Shown one piece after another: positions 35,801-48,073 of a DNA stretch of 64,000 nt. Source of the DNA: Botryosphaeria dothidea (Eukaryota > Ascomycota > Dothideomycetes > Botryosphaeriales > Botryosphaeriaceae); NCBI GenBank assembly GCA_011503125.2, contig WWBZ02000016.1, positions 3,162,001 through 3,226,000 on the forward strand, written 5' to 3'. Position 1 is the stretch's first letter; each line of letters begins with the position of its first letter. The notes below the pieces were generated by a model. The model made no database searches. It had not been told where the DNA came from and saw nothing but the letters and a program-made list of their open reading frames with translations. Both the position numbers and the translations under genes were made by a program.

Positions 35801-38611
35801 GTCTTCTCCTCTTCTGCAACCTCACCCGGTCCTAGCCGTCTCCCGTTGACCGCTTCCCGGCAGACACAGCGACAGTCTGTAATTGCGGAACAGATCCAAG
35901 CATACGGATTGGGCCATTTGCTGGGCAAGCCCGACGAGATCTGCTCCTAGCTCTTACGAAAACGCCGGCACAGAGCCTCTCTCCGCATTCTTCTCCGCAT
36001 TCTTACGTACTGACAACCGCTGGCGCGCTCCGGGCGACCACGAGACAGCACGCCGTCAGCGCTCGTGGCAAGCGTCGGAAGGTGGTCGCTGTACCCCATA
36101 CTCTGGCGGGAAAATCTTAGCAAAGAGGAACACCTTAACGGCAAAGCTCCCGCGAAGGCGAGGGCGGGTCGTGTTATAAACGAGGAGGCGCGCCGGCGGA
36201 GGGCCGGGACAAGCGGACGAGTCAAAGCGGCGGGGCGGGACAAGGCCGCAGTGTGCCCGGTATCTGCGGTGCTGCTCTTTCTGCTTGCAGTTTCTATTAT
36301 GTTAGAGTTGGGTGGGCAGATCTGGCTAAGATAATAGCACGGACGGGGTATTATTGTGGGTCGCTGTCCCTGCAGCGCGGTGCGACGTGCCAACCTCAAC
36401 TCTCGCGACACCCCAGCGTGGGAACACATCCAACGGGCGCGCACGGCGGAGGCGGAGCGCAGCGACGAGCATTTCCAATCCGGCAGCGCGCGGGAGCCAT
36501 GCGGCTTTTTTGCAGAATTTTCTCGTCGTCTGCAAGTGCAGGGGCGCGACCCTTGGCGATTTGGCGGCCGTCCTCTACCAAGGCGTCCCAAGAAGGCTGA
36601 GAGAGCGAGCGATTCGGGAGTAGCCGCCGTGTCTTGGAGCACTGCACCTGTCAGGGTCCAGTGGCCAGGTCCGAGGCGAGGGACGGGGATCGATGGTTGA
36701 CGCGTGCGGGAAACTTTGTTCCACGCTGCTCGTGCCGCATGAGGAATGTGGGAGTGCGAGAGCGTGAGAATGCCGTCCCGCTGCCTCTCCGCCCGTAAGA
36801 AGGCGCGGCTTGGCAGCACCGCCGAGGCAGCCTCCCCGGTGGTAAATGAGCAGCGGCAGCGGACAGCCTGTGAGAAGAGCCGAGCAGGCGTTGGAGGTGA
36901 CAGCCTAGCGCCATCCGCCTGCTCGTACCGCAAAATAGCACACGATCAAGGCTTGCTGCAGGACGACTCGGAGACAATATCTCAAATCGACACCTCAGCC
37001 TACAGCGAGCCCGTGGTCCATTTCACACACTCCGCAGAGACGCCTATCAGCACGCAGGACCCGTCCCGAACGCGAGACATCCCGGGCATCGATGATCGGA
37101 GCTACGGCGGCACGGTGATGCGAGTGTGCTTTGGCTGGCTCCTACCTGCCAGTAGCGTGCGTCCTGCCGCCGTGGCGCAACAGCGCCCGTCCCGGTGCCT
37201 CTATATTGCCTGCCAAGCACGCTCTATAACATTTGCCGGATCGACTCTAGCACTTCACTCATCTTCACTGAGAACAGGTGGTCACACGAGCAGGCTTGCA
37301 ATCATCCATTTTGGCCTATCAGCTCAGGCGCACCGCAGCATCGCAGGACAGCAGCACGCTTGCAGCCACACGGGCACCTCGAGCCAGGATCGACGCCAGT
37401 TTCATCATGCTGGTCGGCAGAGATCGTGAGGGTTGCGGCGAAGTTTGCTGACTGCGGCGCGCCATCAGCGCGGAAAGCTCCTCTGCCTGGTGCTCCCTTA
37501 TCAGTGGCGACGCCCGGGGGCGCGAGCCCTGTGCGCGGCTGGCGCCGGGCTGGCGGGCCATGGCCTCCACCATGCTCTGATCCCGCAACGCCAGCGCCAG
37601 CCTTACGGGCAAGCCAGCGCCACCGTCTGCAAAGGCTCAGCGCGGCTGGTCACGGCTCGCCATGTCTTGGAGGTGCAGAGTGGGAGGGCGGGCGATATAG
37701 GGCAGGCTTCTGGAAGGTCGCGCGGCGGGCATGATGCCTGTTGGCTGCTGAGAGCGAGTCGGCGAGCCCGGGCTGACGATCCCTTGTTACCCAAAGCACG
37801 AGTCGCGTGCAGAGGCGGTCGGCCATGCAATTGAATTACGCACTTAGCGTTATCTGGAAGGTCTGTGAGCCCCAGCCATTGCGGAGCGCCTTAAACGAAT
37901 AGCGACGCCGCGAACGGTCGCCCCGGCTCTGCTACTAACGGCCGTGATCGAGTCGTGACACTGGGCGGGAGGCTGACGCTGGCTGCGCATCACCGCGGAC
38001 TGACTGTGCCGTATGATCGAGCGTTGCATCCCGGCTTTGCTTTTTCGCTATTTCTCCCTCCAGATTCTCTGCAGTGTTCCAGCCAACGCTGTCGGGGCCT
38101 GGCGCAGCGGCGAAGCCCACCGAAGCCTGCTTGGCCGCCAGATAAGAGCGCCTGGCGACCACAGGCCGGGTCTGTTCTCGAAGCACTGCCGGGGCGGCAA
38201 TTGGTCGCGAGGCGGCGGACTAGGCTGGTTCGGGGTGGCGCAGACGCATCGCGACGTAACAGGATGAGCAAGAAATTGGCCGGGGAGCCTTGAGAGGGTG
38301 CGTCGAGCGGGCGTGGGATGCGTGCCCAGTGCTTGGCGGTGCCTATCGCGCAGGCCCGCTGAAAACAGGCCTCGGACTGGGGAGCCCTCGCCGAGTATCA
38401 ATCGCCCCTGCTAGCCCGCCTGTGCCCCATGCACCACCATCCCAATGCTACCACCCCAGAGCCGCTCCATTTAAGTGTGCCGCTGCGCGCCCTCTCCGTG
38501 CGCTCCAGCAGCTTCAGCTCCCCAGCGCCCATCTTCTCCTCACACACGCCCTCCTGGGTCACCACCGTCGGCAGCAACAACACTCCAGCCGAATCAGGGA
38601 ACTCCTCCACC
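32867..38611. other. 5.7-kb intergenic gap upstream of the amino acid permease
   Basis: The first kilobase is T/G-rich with several T runs (3' UTR of the IES1-like gene). The remainder is GC-rich in places (36-38.3 kb), with overlapping ORFs up to 328 codons on the minus strand (35,947-36,933) whose products are Arg/Ser/Ala-rich and domain-free. No gene can be supported. A long permease promoter or a non-coding RNA would fit, but nothing shows either. Confidence 0.45.
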
Positions 38612-40479
38612 ATGGGTGCAGCCGACGAGAAGGGAGTCTACGACTCCAGCTCTGCCGACGCGCAGGTCGCCCCCAACTACGGCGAGATCAGCGAGCACAA
38701 GGCCTCGTGGTCGACGCGCATGGTCGACAGCTTCCGCCGCGACCCCAATGCAAAGGCCACCGCCCCCACTTCGCATGGTGGTGAAGACAAGAACTACGAC
38801 ATCGAGGATGCCGCTGCGGCCACTGCCGAGTCGCCGCTGGCGAGGAAGCTCAAGGGTCGTCACTTGCAGATGATTGCCATCGGCGGTTCCATCGGTATGT
38901 GCTCATCTCTCCATTCCCGCCGTCGTTGGTCGCTTCGGCGTCGGCGGCACGCATGCTCGCGTGCGAACACACCCGCTAATCCGCCCTGACAGGTACCGGT
39001 CTGTTCGTCGGCTCCGGCAAGGCCCTGGCCAACGGAGGCCCCGCTTCGCTCCTGATCGCCTTCGGTCTGATCGGCATTATGTTGTACTGCACCGTCCACG
39101 CTCTGGGTGAGATGGCCGTCCTGTTCCCCGTGGCCGGTTCCTTCTCCGCATACTCGACTCGCTTCATCGACCCGGCATGGGGTTTCGCCATGGGCTGGAA
39201 CTACGCCCTGCAATGGTTGATTGTCCTGCCGCTCGAGATCGTCGCTGCCTCGATTACCGTCAACTACTGGAACGAGGGCGAGATCAACAACGCCGCCTGG
39301 GTTGCCATTTTCCTCATCGTCATTGTTGCCATCAATTTGTTCGGTGTGAAGGGTTATGGTGAGGCCGAATTCGTCTTCTCCATCATCAAGGTCATCGCCG
39401 TCATCGGTTTCATCATCCTCGGTATCATCCTGAACGTCGGTGGTGGTCCCAAGGGCGGTTACATTGGCAACAAGTACTGGAGGGATCCCGGAGCATTCAA
39501 CCACGGCTTCAAGGGTCTTTGCAGCGTTTTCGTCACTGCCGCCTTCGCTTTCGCCGGTACCGAGCTGGTCGGTCTCGCCGCTGCTGAGACTGCCAACCCT
39601 CGCAAGTCTCTGCCCACCGCTGTCAAGCAGGTCTTCTGGCGTATCTCCCTCTTCTACATCGTTTCCCTTACCATCATTGGTCTGCTTGTCCCTTACAACG
39701 ACCCGCGTCTCCTGAATGGTAACTCTTCTGCCGATGCCGCCGCCTCGCCCTTCGTCATTGCCATCAAGAACGCTGGCATTGACGTGCTGCCTTCCGTCAT
39801 GAACGTCGTCATCATGATTGCTGTCCTGTCGGTTGGTAACTCCGCGGTCTACGGTTCTTCCCGTACTCTTGCTGCTCTTGCCGAGCAGGGCCAGGCTCCC
39901 AGGATCTTCGCCTACATTGACCGCAAGGGCCGTCCCATGGTCGGCATCGGCCTCTCCTCCATCCTCGGTTTCCTTGCTTTCCTCGCCGCTGACCCCGTGG
40001 TTGAGGACAAGGCTTTCACCTGGATGCTTGCCATCTCCGGTCTGTCGTCCATCTTCACCTGGATGTCCATCTGCTTCGCCCACATCCGCTTCCGCAAGGG
40101 CTGGAAGGCTCAGGGCCACTCGTTGGACGAGCTTGCTTTCCGCAGCCAGCCTGGTGTCATCGGCTCGTGGATCGGCTTCATCTTCAACATTCTCGTCCTG
40201 ATCGCCCAGTTCTGGACCGGTTTCGCACCCATCGGCTACGGCGAAATGACGGCCGGCGAGCTCGTCGAGAACTTCTTCTCCGTCTACCTCGCCTTCCCCA
40301 TCGTCATCGCCTTCTACCTCTTCTACAAGATCTGGAAGCGCACTCCGATCGTCCGTTCGCACAACATGGATCTGCACACCGGTATCCGCGAGCTGAACGT
40401 TGCCGAGCTGATTGCCGAGGAGAGGGCCGAGCAGGCTCAATGGCCCACTTGGAAGAAGGTCTACAAGTTCTTCTGCTGA
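38612..40479 (+). CDS. General amino acid permease, GAP1/YAT family
   Basis: Two exons, 38612-38894 and 38993-40479, with a 98-bp intron inside the first transmembrane motif, giving 589 aa. The product imports amino acids with protons across the plasma membrane. The YAT signature is clear: LKGRHLQMIAIGGSIGTGLF across the splice site, GEMAVLFPVAGSFSAYSTRFIDP, GFAMGWNYALQWL, FAGTELVGLAAAETANPRK and FAYIDRKGRPMVG; 12 hydrophobic helices follow a polar 90-residue N-terminus, and the C-terminus ends WKKVYKFFC, with the FWC-like end seen in Gap1-type carriers. Third codon positions are strongly C-biased, implying high expression. An in-frame upstream ATG at 38,429 would add 61 residues, mostly His/Pro/Ser; the inner start agrees with the family. 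Substrate range cannot be told. Confidence 0.95.
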
Positions 40480-43400
40480 GCGGAGTCTCGTTTTTTTCCT
40501 GTTCAAACTTTTCATTACAAGTTAGCTGCATATATCCGGCCTTTTGGGTCTCTTCCGCTGTACATGAGAAAAAAAAATTTCAAAGACCGATGTAAGAGGG
40601 TGGTTAATCAGGTCGCACTAGATCTTGGAAGGCAACTACAGTGTCTCCCTTCCGTCTTTTCTTAATACCAACGAGTTGGATGATGGATATGAAAATGCTC
40701 TTTTTTGATACCTCAAGAATGAAACTTCGTTGACAAACTTACTTGGCTGCTCCATTTCTCTTGTGCTTTTTGTGACTCCGTACGATGATGCAAGTGATCT
40801 TGACGAGGTCGGGCGGTTCAGAACCAGTTCCAAGAGAGTACTTCGTGAGTCTTCAGAGGGGAACATTTTCTCCGCGGGCGAAGTAAGGAGGCTCCATCCA
40901 TCATCCGGAAGATCAGCCGAGTCGGTTCCATCCAGGTTTGTCCACTCCATGACAATATGTATGACAGTGGTCAAAGGCGAAGTCATCTTGAAAGAGGGCT
41001 AGATCCCTTCGGCCTTGCTATTCTATCCAGCGGGCGAAGTGGTGGGTGTTCGATTGGTCCGGCAGCCATAAGTGGGGAGAGGGGGATGCAGATTGATAAA
41101 AAAAATCCGAGAAGGTAAGGAAGGAAGAGGGAAGGCTCCAAGTCCCTCCCAGCTGATCCTCTAAGGTGTTCGGTTATCTTTCAAAGGACTAGAAACAGGA
41201 TTGCTGTTAGGATTCTTCCGTGTTACCCTTCATGCTGTCTGGGCCAGTGTGGTTGTCCATCTCGTTGGTCGGTGTAATTGAAAGGCCGCCAACGTCCCTC
41301 TTTTCGTCTGCCGGACGCAGCTACACTTCGCGTATTGGAGGAATACTAGTGGGAAGTGTTGGTGGGCTGTGTTGTGGTACAAGTTGGTCGTACGCATTGA
41401 GGAGCAAACGCATCCGCTTTGGTCCCTGAGGTAGAGAGAGTCAGGTGGCTGGAAAGGAACGGCCAAGCTTTATACTCTGTGGGAGTTGCGAACGCAGCCG
41501 CGTGTCTGCCTCCCCTGCCGCTGTTATATACGTTCCAGCCCTTTTGTTCTCGTCTTATCCGCGTTCGTTTGAGATAAGTGAGACCGGGGGGCGCGTCGAC
41601 GTGTTCCGGACGTCTGCGTCCGTGCCGTTATCTCTCCGGTTTTTCGGCTTGCTCTCTGCGCAAAGCAAGCCCCGGTCTATCCGTTATAGATTGGCTGGGG
41701 GAGAATTTCGTTGGTTCGATTGGTCGGTTTGCTGGGTCGGTGCGGCTGAGATGCTGGGTTCCGACGGTCTCCCACTCCTATCTGACCGATGGTTCTTTAC
41801 TTCCCGCAAGAGTGGGAGAACGCGGTGAGCGGGCTTTCATCCGGGGCATTCGTTGCGGTGTTGGAGTGTGTTTTGGATCCCGATAGTCCATTTGATCGAT
41901 ACTGGTTGAGCGCTACCGGGAACAGCGCATGGTAGGAACACATCCTCGTCGTGATCATCCTACCTCCTCCTCAACTCAGGCGGAGGAGTAGCCTAGCGTC
42001 CGTTCCCTAGTCCACGCGGCTCCGGGTAATGCATGTGTGCGTTGCGCTGTCTCCCGCGCCGTTCTCCGAGGGCAAGGGGGCGGGTCGCGGTGTTCCGCCT
42101 GCGATAAGGCATTGTTTCCGTTTCTGGTAATTTTTGTTTGGCGCAAAGGGCTCAAAAGGAATGTCGCACACGCCGCATATGTTTGTTTGAAGCCGTCGTG
42201 CGAGTCGACCTCCTTTTTACTGTGCTGACAGTCTTTTCTTTTGGTGGTAGGGCCGCGACGCCCTACGACAAGTCGGCCGAAACGGGGAAAGGCCGAGTCA
42301 GCCACTGATGGCGGAATCGAGGAAAGGTTGACATAAGATTTTCCTGCCATCCTCGCTGTGACCTTCCGCCGGATGTGAGTCATGTAAAGACCGGAATACT
42401 ACGATGAGACTGTTTTGTCGGATGAGCCGGGCGCGGTCTGGAACGAAGAACGAAATGCCAATGATTGTGAGGAACATCGTGCGTCGACGCATTAAGCGCC
42501 GGAGTCCAGAAGCAATTCGTTGCTCGAAACACACGGTATATATCATGGGAAATACAGCCTATGATGGGGTCCACGTCAGCCGTGCATAGCAGAGACATCT
42601 TGGCGGGCCGGACGGCTTTTGAATCGCAGTCAGTCATCGTGTTACGCGTGAACACTGCGAGTCGACGCAAGTTCGTTCCCTCATTGCTGAGGACAAGTCA
42701 CCACAATCCCCACGAGGTACTTGGTGTGGATCACGTAACGGAAATGGAAGTAGCGAATACAAGACGCAAAGTTCTGAGTCGTTGAAACTTTCAACGTAGC
42801 ATTCACCCGTGGACTACAAGAAAAACTCAGCGCTCTGCCTGCCGAACAGTATTCTTGAGTCGGGGACACTGGTTCCAAAGCATCCTATTCGTCTCTCACG
42901 TTAAACAGGAAAGATATATCTCGCAGTTGATAGTGACACACTCGAGAAGCGCTCAATAAACGCTAAAGTAAGCCATACGGCCCAGCAACCATATTGCGTC
43001 ATTAACATAATTTACGTTTGCTACATCAACGATGATTTTAAAAACGCACTACGAGCGCCTTCCAACTGTTTATTCTTCCATAGGCAGTGCACAGCCTACT
43101 CTTTGGGGGTGTTCAAATATGCTTGTGAACTCTTGATTTCGCCACAAGAGCCGAAGCAATGTCGACTTGATCGGAGACCCTGTTGGTACCGCTGGGCCCA
43201 CAAATGCTCACAAGCTCGAACCAGAAATCAATGCAAGCAGCAAGCGCAAATACATATACGAAATTGCCGGTCGCAATTCCTGGCTCAAATCGATGAAATT
43301 CATGTTCAGAATGCTTCAACGCCGCGGGTGTAATTGCATCTGCTGTCTGCAAATTTCTTAATGACCTCATATTTTTACCCACTCACCAGATACTACACTT

Positions 43401-43891
43401 GATATTGAAGTTGGAGCTGTACAGTGGAGAGGAGTGTATTTTCTCCCAACAAAAATGCCGAAACTCTGGTAATTCATCAACATCTTTTTGAGTTCGTAGA
43501 CAGAACAAAAAGGCCAAAGATCCGCTTTACGCCCAACAAACAGCGCCTGAGCTATGCTTTCCCAGACATTGAAGGAAAAAGCCGATCAAACAATCCCACC
43601 AGGAAAAATAGCACATGCCAAAGGAGTGGGAGAGAGGAGCCCAAAAAATGCACAAGCCGAAACAGTCTTTCCCTTAGCCCAAGCCCGATCCCGAGTAATC
43701 AATAGTGCCTTAGACCCGTCCCTATACCAGTAGACGGTTGCGCGTGATTCCAACCAACCAAAGAAGACGTTCCCACACAACGATCAATGCTGTACCCGGA
43801 AAATGCCCATGAACTATACCGCCCATTACAAGAAACTCGGTTTTGATGCGTATTGTTGAAGCGCATCCACTGGTGGATTCATCCTCACCCC
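40480..43891. other. 3.4-kb convergent intergenic region
   Basis: It lies between the 3' ends of the permease (plus) and the INSIG-domain gene (minus). ORFs do not exceed 135 codons and have no domains. The part from about 42,880 to 43,100 is AT-richer. A small perfect hairpin sits at 41,768-41,819. Confidence 0.5.
41768..41819. repeat. Short inverted repeat (10-bp perfect arms)
   Basis: tctcccactc at 41,768-41,777 is exactly complementary to gagtgggaga at 41,810-41,819, with a 32-bp loop. It is not related in sequence to the 82-bp palindromes except for a general gagtgg theme. It could be chance. Confidence 0.5.
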
Positions 43892-45460
43892 TTATCCTTG
43901 AATCGCCAATTTCCGTCCAATGTTGCCAAAGCACACGCAACTGCAAAACAGCACGCTGGCAAACCAAGTGGCTACGCCAACGGTGCTTTCATAATCGCTT
44001 TCCGCGCCTCCTCCGATTCCTTCAGCACCGACTCTTCCACCGCGTGCGCCTAAGCGGACGCTGGAGTTAGGTCCAGTACCGCCGACGATTGGAGGACTTG
44101 GAATGAAAGCGACGGAGTCGGCGTGCTGGCCGAGGAGCAGCATGATGGCGGTGCCGGTCAGGCCGACGAGCATAGATAGAGTGAAACCTGGTTTGCTGCG
44201 GTCAAGGAGGTACCACAGAGCGGGGTTGACGAGGGCGAGAGTGAGGGAGACCTGAAGAGTGGATTGCCAAGGGAGTTTACGCTGTAAGGAGCGGCATATC
44301 AGCAATCTTTCCACAACGGGAAAAACCTCAGACGCGGCGGAGAGAGACCGTCTGAGAGTCGAGGCACAAGGAAAAAAAAAGGAAGCAGAGATAGAAAAAA
44401 AATCAGCACTCACAATCGCGAAAGCAATTCCCACAAAAGCACCCACACTTCTCACCACCTCGTTCCAATCCTGCCCCGCGTCATCCCTCGACCTGCCGCC
44501 CGCCGCTCCCAACACTTGCCCCTTCGCCCTAACCCTTCTCCCATCTTTCGATTTCGCGGACGCCGCAGCACTCTCGCCTTCCCAAATCAAGTCCACCCAC
44601 GGCAGCGCACTCCCCAACGCCACGCCGGCAAGGCCCCAGAAGACGAGGTAGTCCCAATGCCTGCGATCGATGCCGTCCACGCGCACCGGCGCGATGTGCC
44701 TATTATCATGCAAATGGCTGATCATCACGCCATACACGACGCCGAACCCGAACAGCGCGACGACGCGAGCGACCAGCCCCAGCACCCTATTCCCGCCCTT
44801 GTCGACGATGGCCGACGCATCGGATGCCCTCCTCTTGTCCGCAGAAGACGAGGAGTAAACCTCAAACCTGCCCTTGTCGCCTGACGAGACCTCCCGCCGC
44901 GGCGACGACGAAACGGGCTCCGCTGCGTGCCTGGTCCCCAGGCCGGCCAGGCGCAGCTGCTCCCACTCGCGCAGCTCGCTGCTGCTGCCGAACGCACCGC
45001 CGATGCCGCTGCCGGTGCCGTACGCGGGCGTCTCGGCGCCCGTGCCCCACGGCGTCGGCGGCTCGCTGGCCTCGGCGCCACCGCCGCTCGCGGTGGGTTG
45101 GTATATTCCGAAGAGGGTGCTGGCGGTGAGGTTCAGGATGGAGCGGCTGCGCTTGACGTCCTCGCCGTCGTCTTGGGCGGCGGAGGAGCCGGGCGTGAAG
45201 GAGCGAGAGACGTTGGTGGACGAGAGGCGGGCGTCGAGCTGTGCAGAGAAGGCATCGCGGTTAGCGTGGTTGTTAGGATTCGGCGAAGGTTGCGAGCTGT
45301 TGGCGCTGGACGAGCTGGTGGCCGGGGTGAGGTTGAGCTCGAAGGGGCGGCGAGGTAGCGGACGGAGGATCTGGGGCGGTGGCTGCGAGGTGGTATGGAG
45401 GGTGTGTGGCTGGTCCCCGTAGAAGTCGTCGGTGGTGGTGTTACGGGAGTCGGATGGCAT
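43892..45460 (-). CDS. INSIG-domain ER membrane protein
   Basis: Two exons, 45460-44414 and 44281-43892, separated by a 132-bp intron (GTGAGT donor, CTTACAG acceptor), giving 478 aa. INSIG proteins sit in the ER membrane and control sterol synthesis by binding HMG-CoA reductase and, in animals, SCAP. Residues 1-215 are a Ser/Pro-rich cytosolic extension including SILNLTASTLFGIYQP, a motif common to fungal homologues. The membrane part begins at about residue 225 (VLGLVARVVALFGFGVVYGVMISHLHDN), then DYLVFWGLAGVALGSALPWVDLIW, and after the intron RKLPWQSTLQVSLTLALVNPALWYLLDRS, GFTLSMLVGLTGTAIMLLLGQ and a final helix ending CFGNIGRKL. The intron is a multiple of three and has no in-frame stop, so the frame reads through it; splicing is inferred because the junction FAIRKLPWQS fits the family. 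Confidence 0.9.
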   Translation of the reverse strand: MPSDSRNTTTDDFYGDQPHTLHTTSQPPPQILRPLPRRPFELNLTPATSSSSANSSQPSPNPNNHANRDAFSAQLDARLSSTNVSRSFTPGSSAAQDDGEDVKRSRSILNLTASTLFGIYQPTASGGGAEASEPPTPWGTGAETPAYGTGSGIGGAFGSSSELREWEQLRLAGLGTRHAAEPVSSSPRREVSSGDKGRFEVYSSSSADKRRASDASAIVDKGGNRVLGLVARVVALFGFGVVYGVMISHLHDNRHIAPVRVDGIDRRHWDYLVFWGLAGVALGSALPWVDLIWEGESAAASAKSKDGRRVRAKGQVLGAAGGRSRDDAGQDWNEVVRSVGAFVGIAFAIVSADFFSISASFFFPCASTLRRSLSAASEVFPVVERLLICRSLQRKLPWQSTLQVSLTLALVNPALWYLLDRSKPGFTLSMLVGLTGTAIMLLLGQHADSVAFIPSPPIVGGTGPNSSVRLGARGGRVGAEGIGGGAESDYESTVGVATWFASVLFCSCVCFGNIGRKLAIQG

Positions 45461-46334
45461 GGTTTGCAGTGTGGGGCTTGGCGCTGGCTTGTGTGTTGTG
45501 ATGTGGAGCTGCGGAGTGGTTGGCAGCGCGCTGGTGAGCGCAAAAGAGAACGAGTGTGTTGAAGTCTGGCTGGCCTGGAAGATCTCGCGGGTCCTGTCAG
45601 AAAGCGGGGGATGTGCGCGGTGGATCAGCAGGGCAGCGCACCACCAGTCATGCGAATTGTCGGTCGGTGTTGTTTGGGTCTGGGGCGCGCCTTAGCAGCT
45701 TAGCACTGGTGTGACGTGTGGGCGGATGGCAGCGGCAGCAAAAGTAACTAGCAGAACGGTGTTGTACGCTGGCAGCACGTGCGGGCTAGCGGTCAATTGG
45801 GGCTTTATGAAGAAGACATGGCGGCCAGCATTGCAGACAGCCGGCGCTGCTGGAGCGGGGGCAAGCTTGGGCGCGTCTGCAGCTTATGCTCGCTTTTGTT
45901 GAGTGGTTCCTGGCAGATTTGCATGTGAAAGCGACGCCCCCCGGAACGGCGGCTCGCTTCCAGGGTCCAATAGCAGCCCGCTCAACTCTCACCACCACCC
46001 TGATTCGGCAATGTCAAATCGGGACGAGGCGCTTGCATTTTTCGTGTATTCATGCTCCGCGCCAGGGCCTGCGACAGTTTCTGCGTCTCTACCCAATCCG
46101 CACGGCTACGGAAGCCAAGTCCCGCTGTCTCAAACACAGCAACTTTTGATCCCCGCCCTCTAGCCTCGCCCATGCATCGTGGCTGATCGTGCCCTATGTG
46201 ACACAACCTCTCCCCACGCTTGCACCTAGATAAACGATTCCATAACACCTCCGTGCTTAATTCCCATGATACGAACAGACCCACGGGCCTGGCTTCCTGC
46301 CCCTATTTCTGCTGCCCGGCTTTCTCGCTTCCGC
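45461..46334. other. Intergenic, INSIG promoter and eIF2 gamma 3' flank
   Basis: No gene seen. ORFs are short and overlapping. Confidence 0.55.
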
Positions 46335-48073
46335 TCAATCCGTCGTAGGGGTCAGAGTGGTACCGCTGTGAACAGAGTTAGTCTTGGCATTTATGCATGT
46401 TTCCATCGCTCCGGTAACTTACGCAACAATGTTCGCCCAGCCGATGAGACGCCAGTGCTTCTCTATTCTGCGGCTAAGCGCAACCTTCTCACCGATCTCC
46501 GTGCACGCCGGGCTGGTCAACGTCAACCGCGCAGCATCGGCCTTGACAGCAACAACCTTGGCACCAGTGGCGGTACTTCCGATGTTGACCATGAGCACTT
46601 CGTTCTTCGCAAGCTTCGCGACCTTGGCCTGCTTGCCATCCGCAGTCTTAACACCCAGCAGGCGGCGTAGCAAGAAGTAGTTGACCTCCAGCTCCGTGTA
46701 GATGGCCGGCAGATGACCACGGAGGCCGAGAACGAAACCAACAAGACGATCCGCACGGCAAAGCGTAGGGTCGACCCGAGTACCGACACCTGATCGACGT
46801 AAGCTGGATGGACTCATGTTGTGGAGGCAGAATACACATACCGATCAAACCACCAGGGACGGCAAACTTCAGATCGTTGTGCTCGGCGAAGAGCGTCACG
46901 ACCCTGCTGAAGATAGGCTTGGCCTGGATCTTGCCCTGCTCGTCCTTGGTGACAATACCAGGCCTGATCTCAACCTCGTCGCCGAGCTTGAGCACACCAG
47001 TGAGAATAGAGCCACCAGCAACACCTCCCTTGAGCTCCTCGATCTCCGCGCCGGGCTTGTTGACGTCGAAGGAACGGATGACAATCATGTGCGGTCTGGC
47101 CGTGAAGTCGCGTACCGGCACTGGAATCTTCGTCACGAGGTATTCGTTGATGGCATCAATGTTGAACTTCAGCTGGGCCGAGATAGGGATGATGGGAGAG
47201 CCATCGGCGACAGTGCCACGGATGAACTTCAGAATCGACTGGTAGTGATGCTCAGCGCCCTCTTCCCTCATAAGATCGACCTTGTTCTGGAGGATGATGA
47301 TGTGGTTAAGCTTCATAATTTCAATGGCAGCCAAGTGCTCAGACGTCTGAGGCTGAGGGCAAGTTTCTGGGCATCATCGTCAGTTCTCACGGTCGTGCTT
47401 GAGTGAACAGATGACAGTACCATTTCCAGCGATAAGCAGCAACGCAGCATCCATGACTGCGGCACCCGAAAGCATAGTACTCATGAGAATATCGTGACCA
47501 GGGCAGTCAACGAATCTAGTTGCCACCGTTAGACCCTAGATCGTAGGAAAGCCGCGAAGAATCTACTCACGAGACATGTCTGAGCAGCCTGTAGGTGCCA
47601 CTGCAGCCCTCACGCTCACATGGCGGGTCGACCTCCTTCTCACTCTTGTAGCTCCTGTAGCAAGTGGGACGCGGGCACTCCTGATTGTCACACTTGTAGA
47701 TTTTCGCGTTGGCATAACCCAGCTTGATGGTGATGTTGCGCTCGAGCTCGTTCTTGAAGCGGACAGTCTGGACACCGGAGATGGCCTTGACGACGGTCGA
47801 CTTGCCGTGAGCGACGTGGCCGATGGTGCCAATGTTGATGGTGGCCTGGCGGGCGATAATGTGGTCGGTCAGAGGGTTCAGCGACGCAACGTCGAGGTCC
47901 TTCGGGTCAGGCTGCGGCGGCAGCTCAGGGCGCTGAACGGCAGGGGCAGGCGCAGCAGCGGGCTTCTTCAGCGCAGACTTGCCGGGCTTTGCGTCCTTCT
48001 GGGGCTCCTGCGTCTCCTCAACCTCCGAGTCGTGGAGGGTCTCGTCGTGCTGGACATCCGAATCCGACTCCAT
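46335..48073 (-). CDS. GCD11: Translation initiation factor eIF2 subunit gamma
   Basis: Five exons: 48073-47571, 47515-47421, 47366-46842, 46789-46423 and 46365-46335 (31 nt), with introns of 55, 54, 52 and 57 bp, giving 506 aa. This GTPase subunit of eIF2 binds initiator Met-tRNA and GTP and delivers them to the 40S subunit. G1 is GHVAHGKST (residues 85-93), G3 DCPGHD begins exon 2, and G4 NKVD is in exon 3. The eIF2 gamma Cys4 zinc knuckle [11 protein letters not shown] with CEREGC lies between G1 and G3. Domain II has EIRPGIV and domain [25 protein letters not shown] 70-residue acidic then Pro/Ala-rich N-terminal extension precedes the G domain, as in other fungi. The C-terminus ends [12 protein letters not shown]. 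All junctions agree with family sequence. Confidence 0.96.

Noticed and set aside
35947..36933. 328-codon minus-strand ORF upstream of the permease
   Set aside because: Arg/Ser/Ala-rich, no domain, no splice context; typical of GC-rich non-coding DNA.
38860..40515. 551-codon minus-strand ORF opposite the amino acid permease
   Set aside because: Shadow of strong third-position C bias in the permease; the translation is Asp/Gly/Glu-rich without domains.
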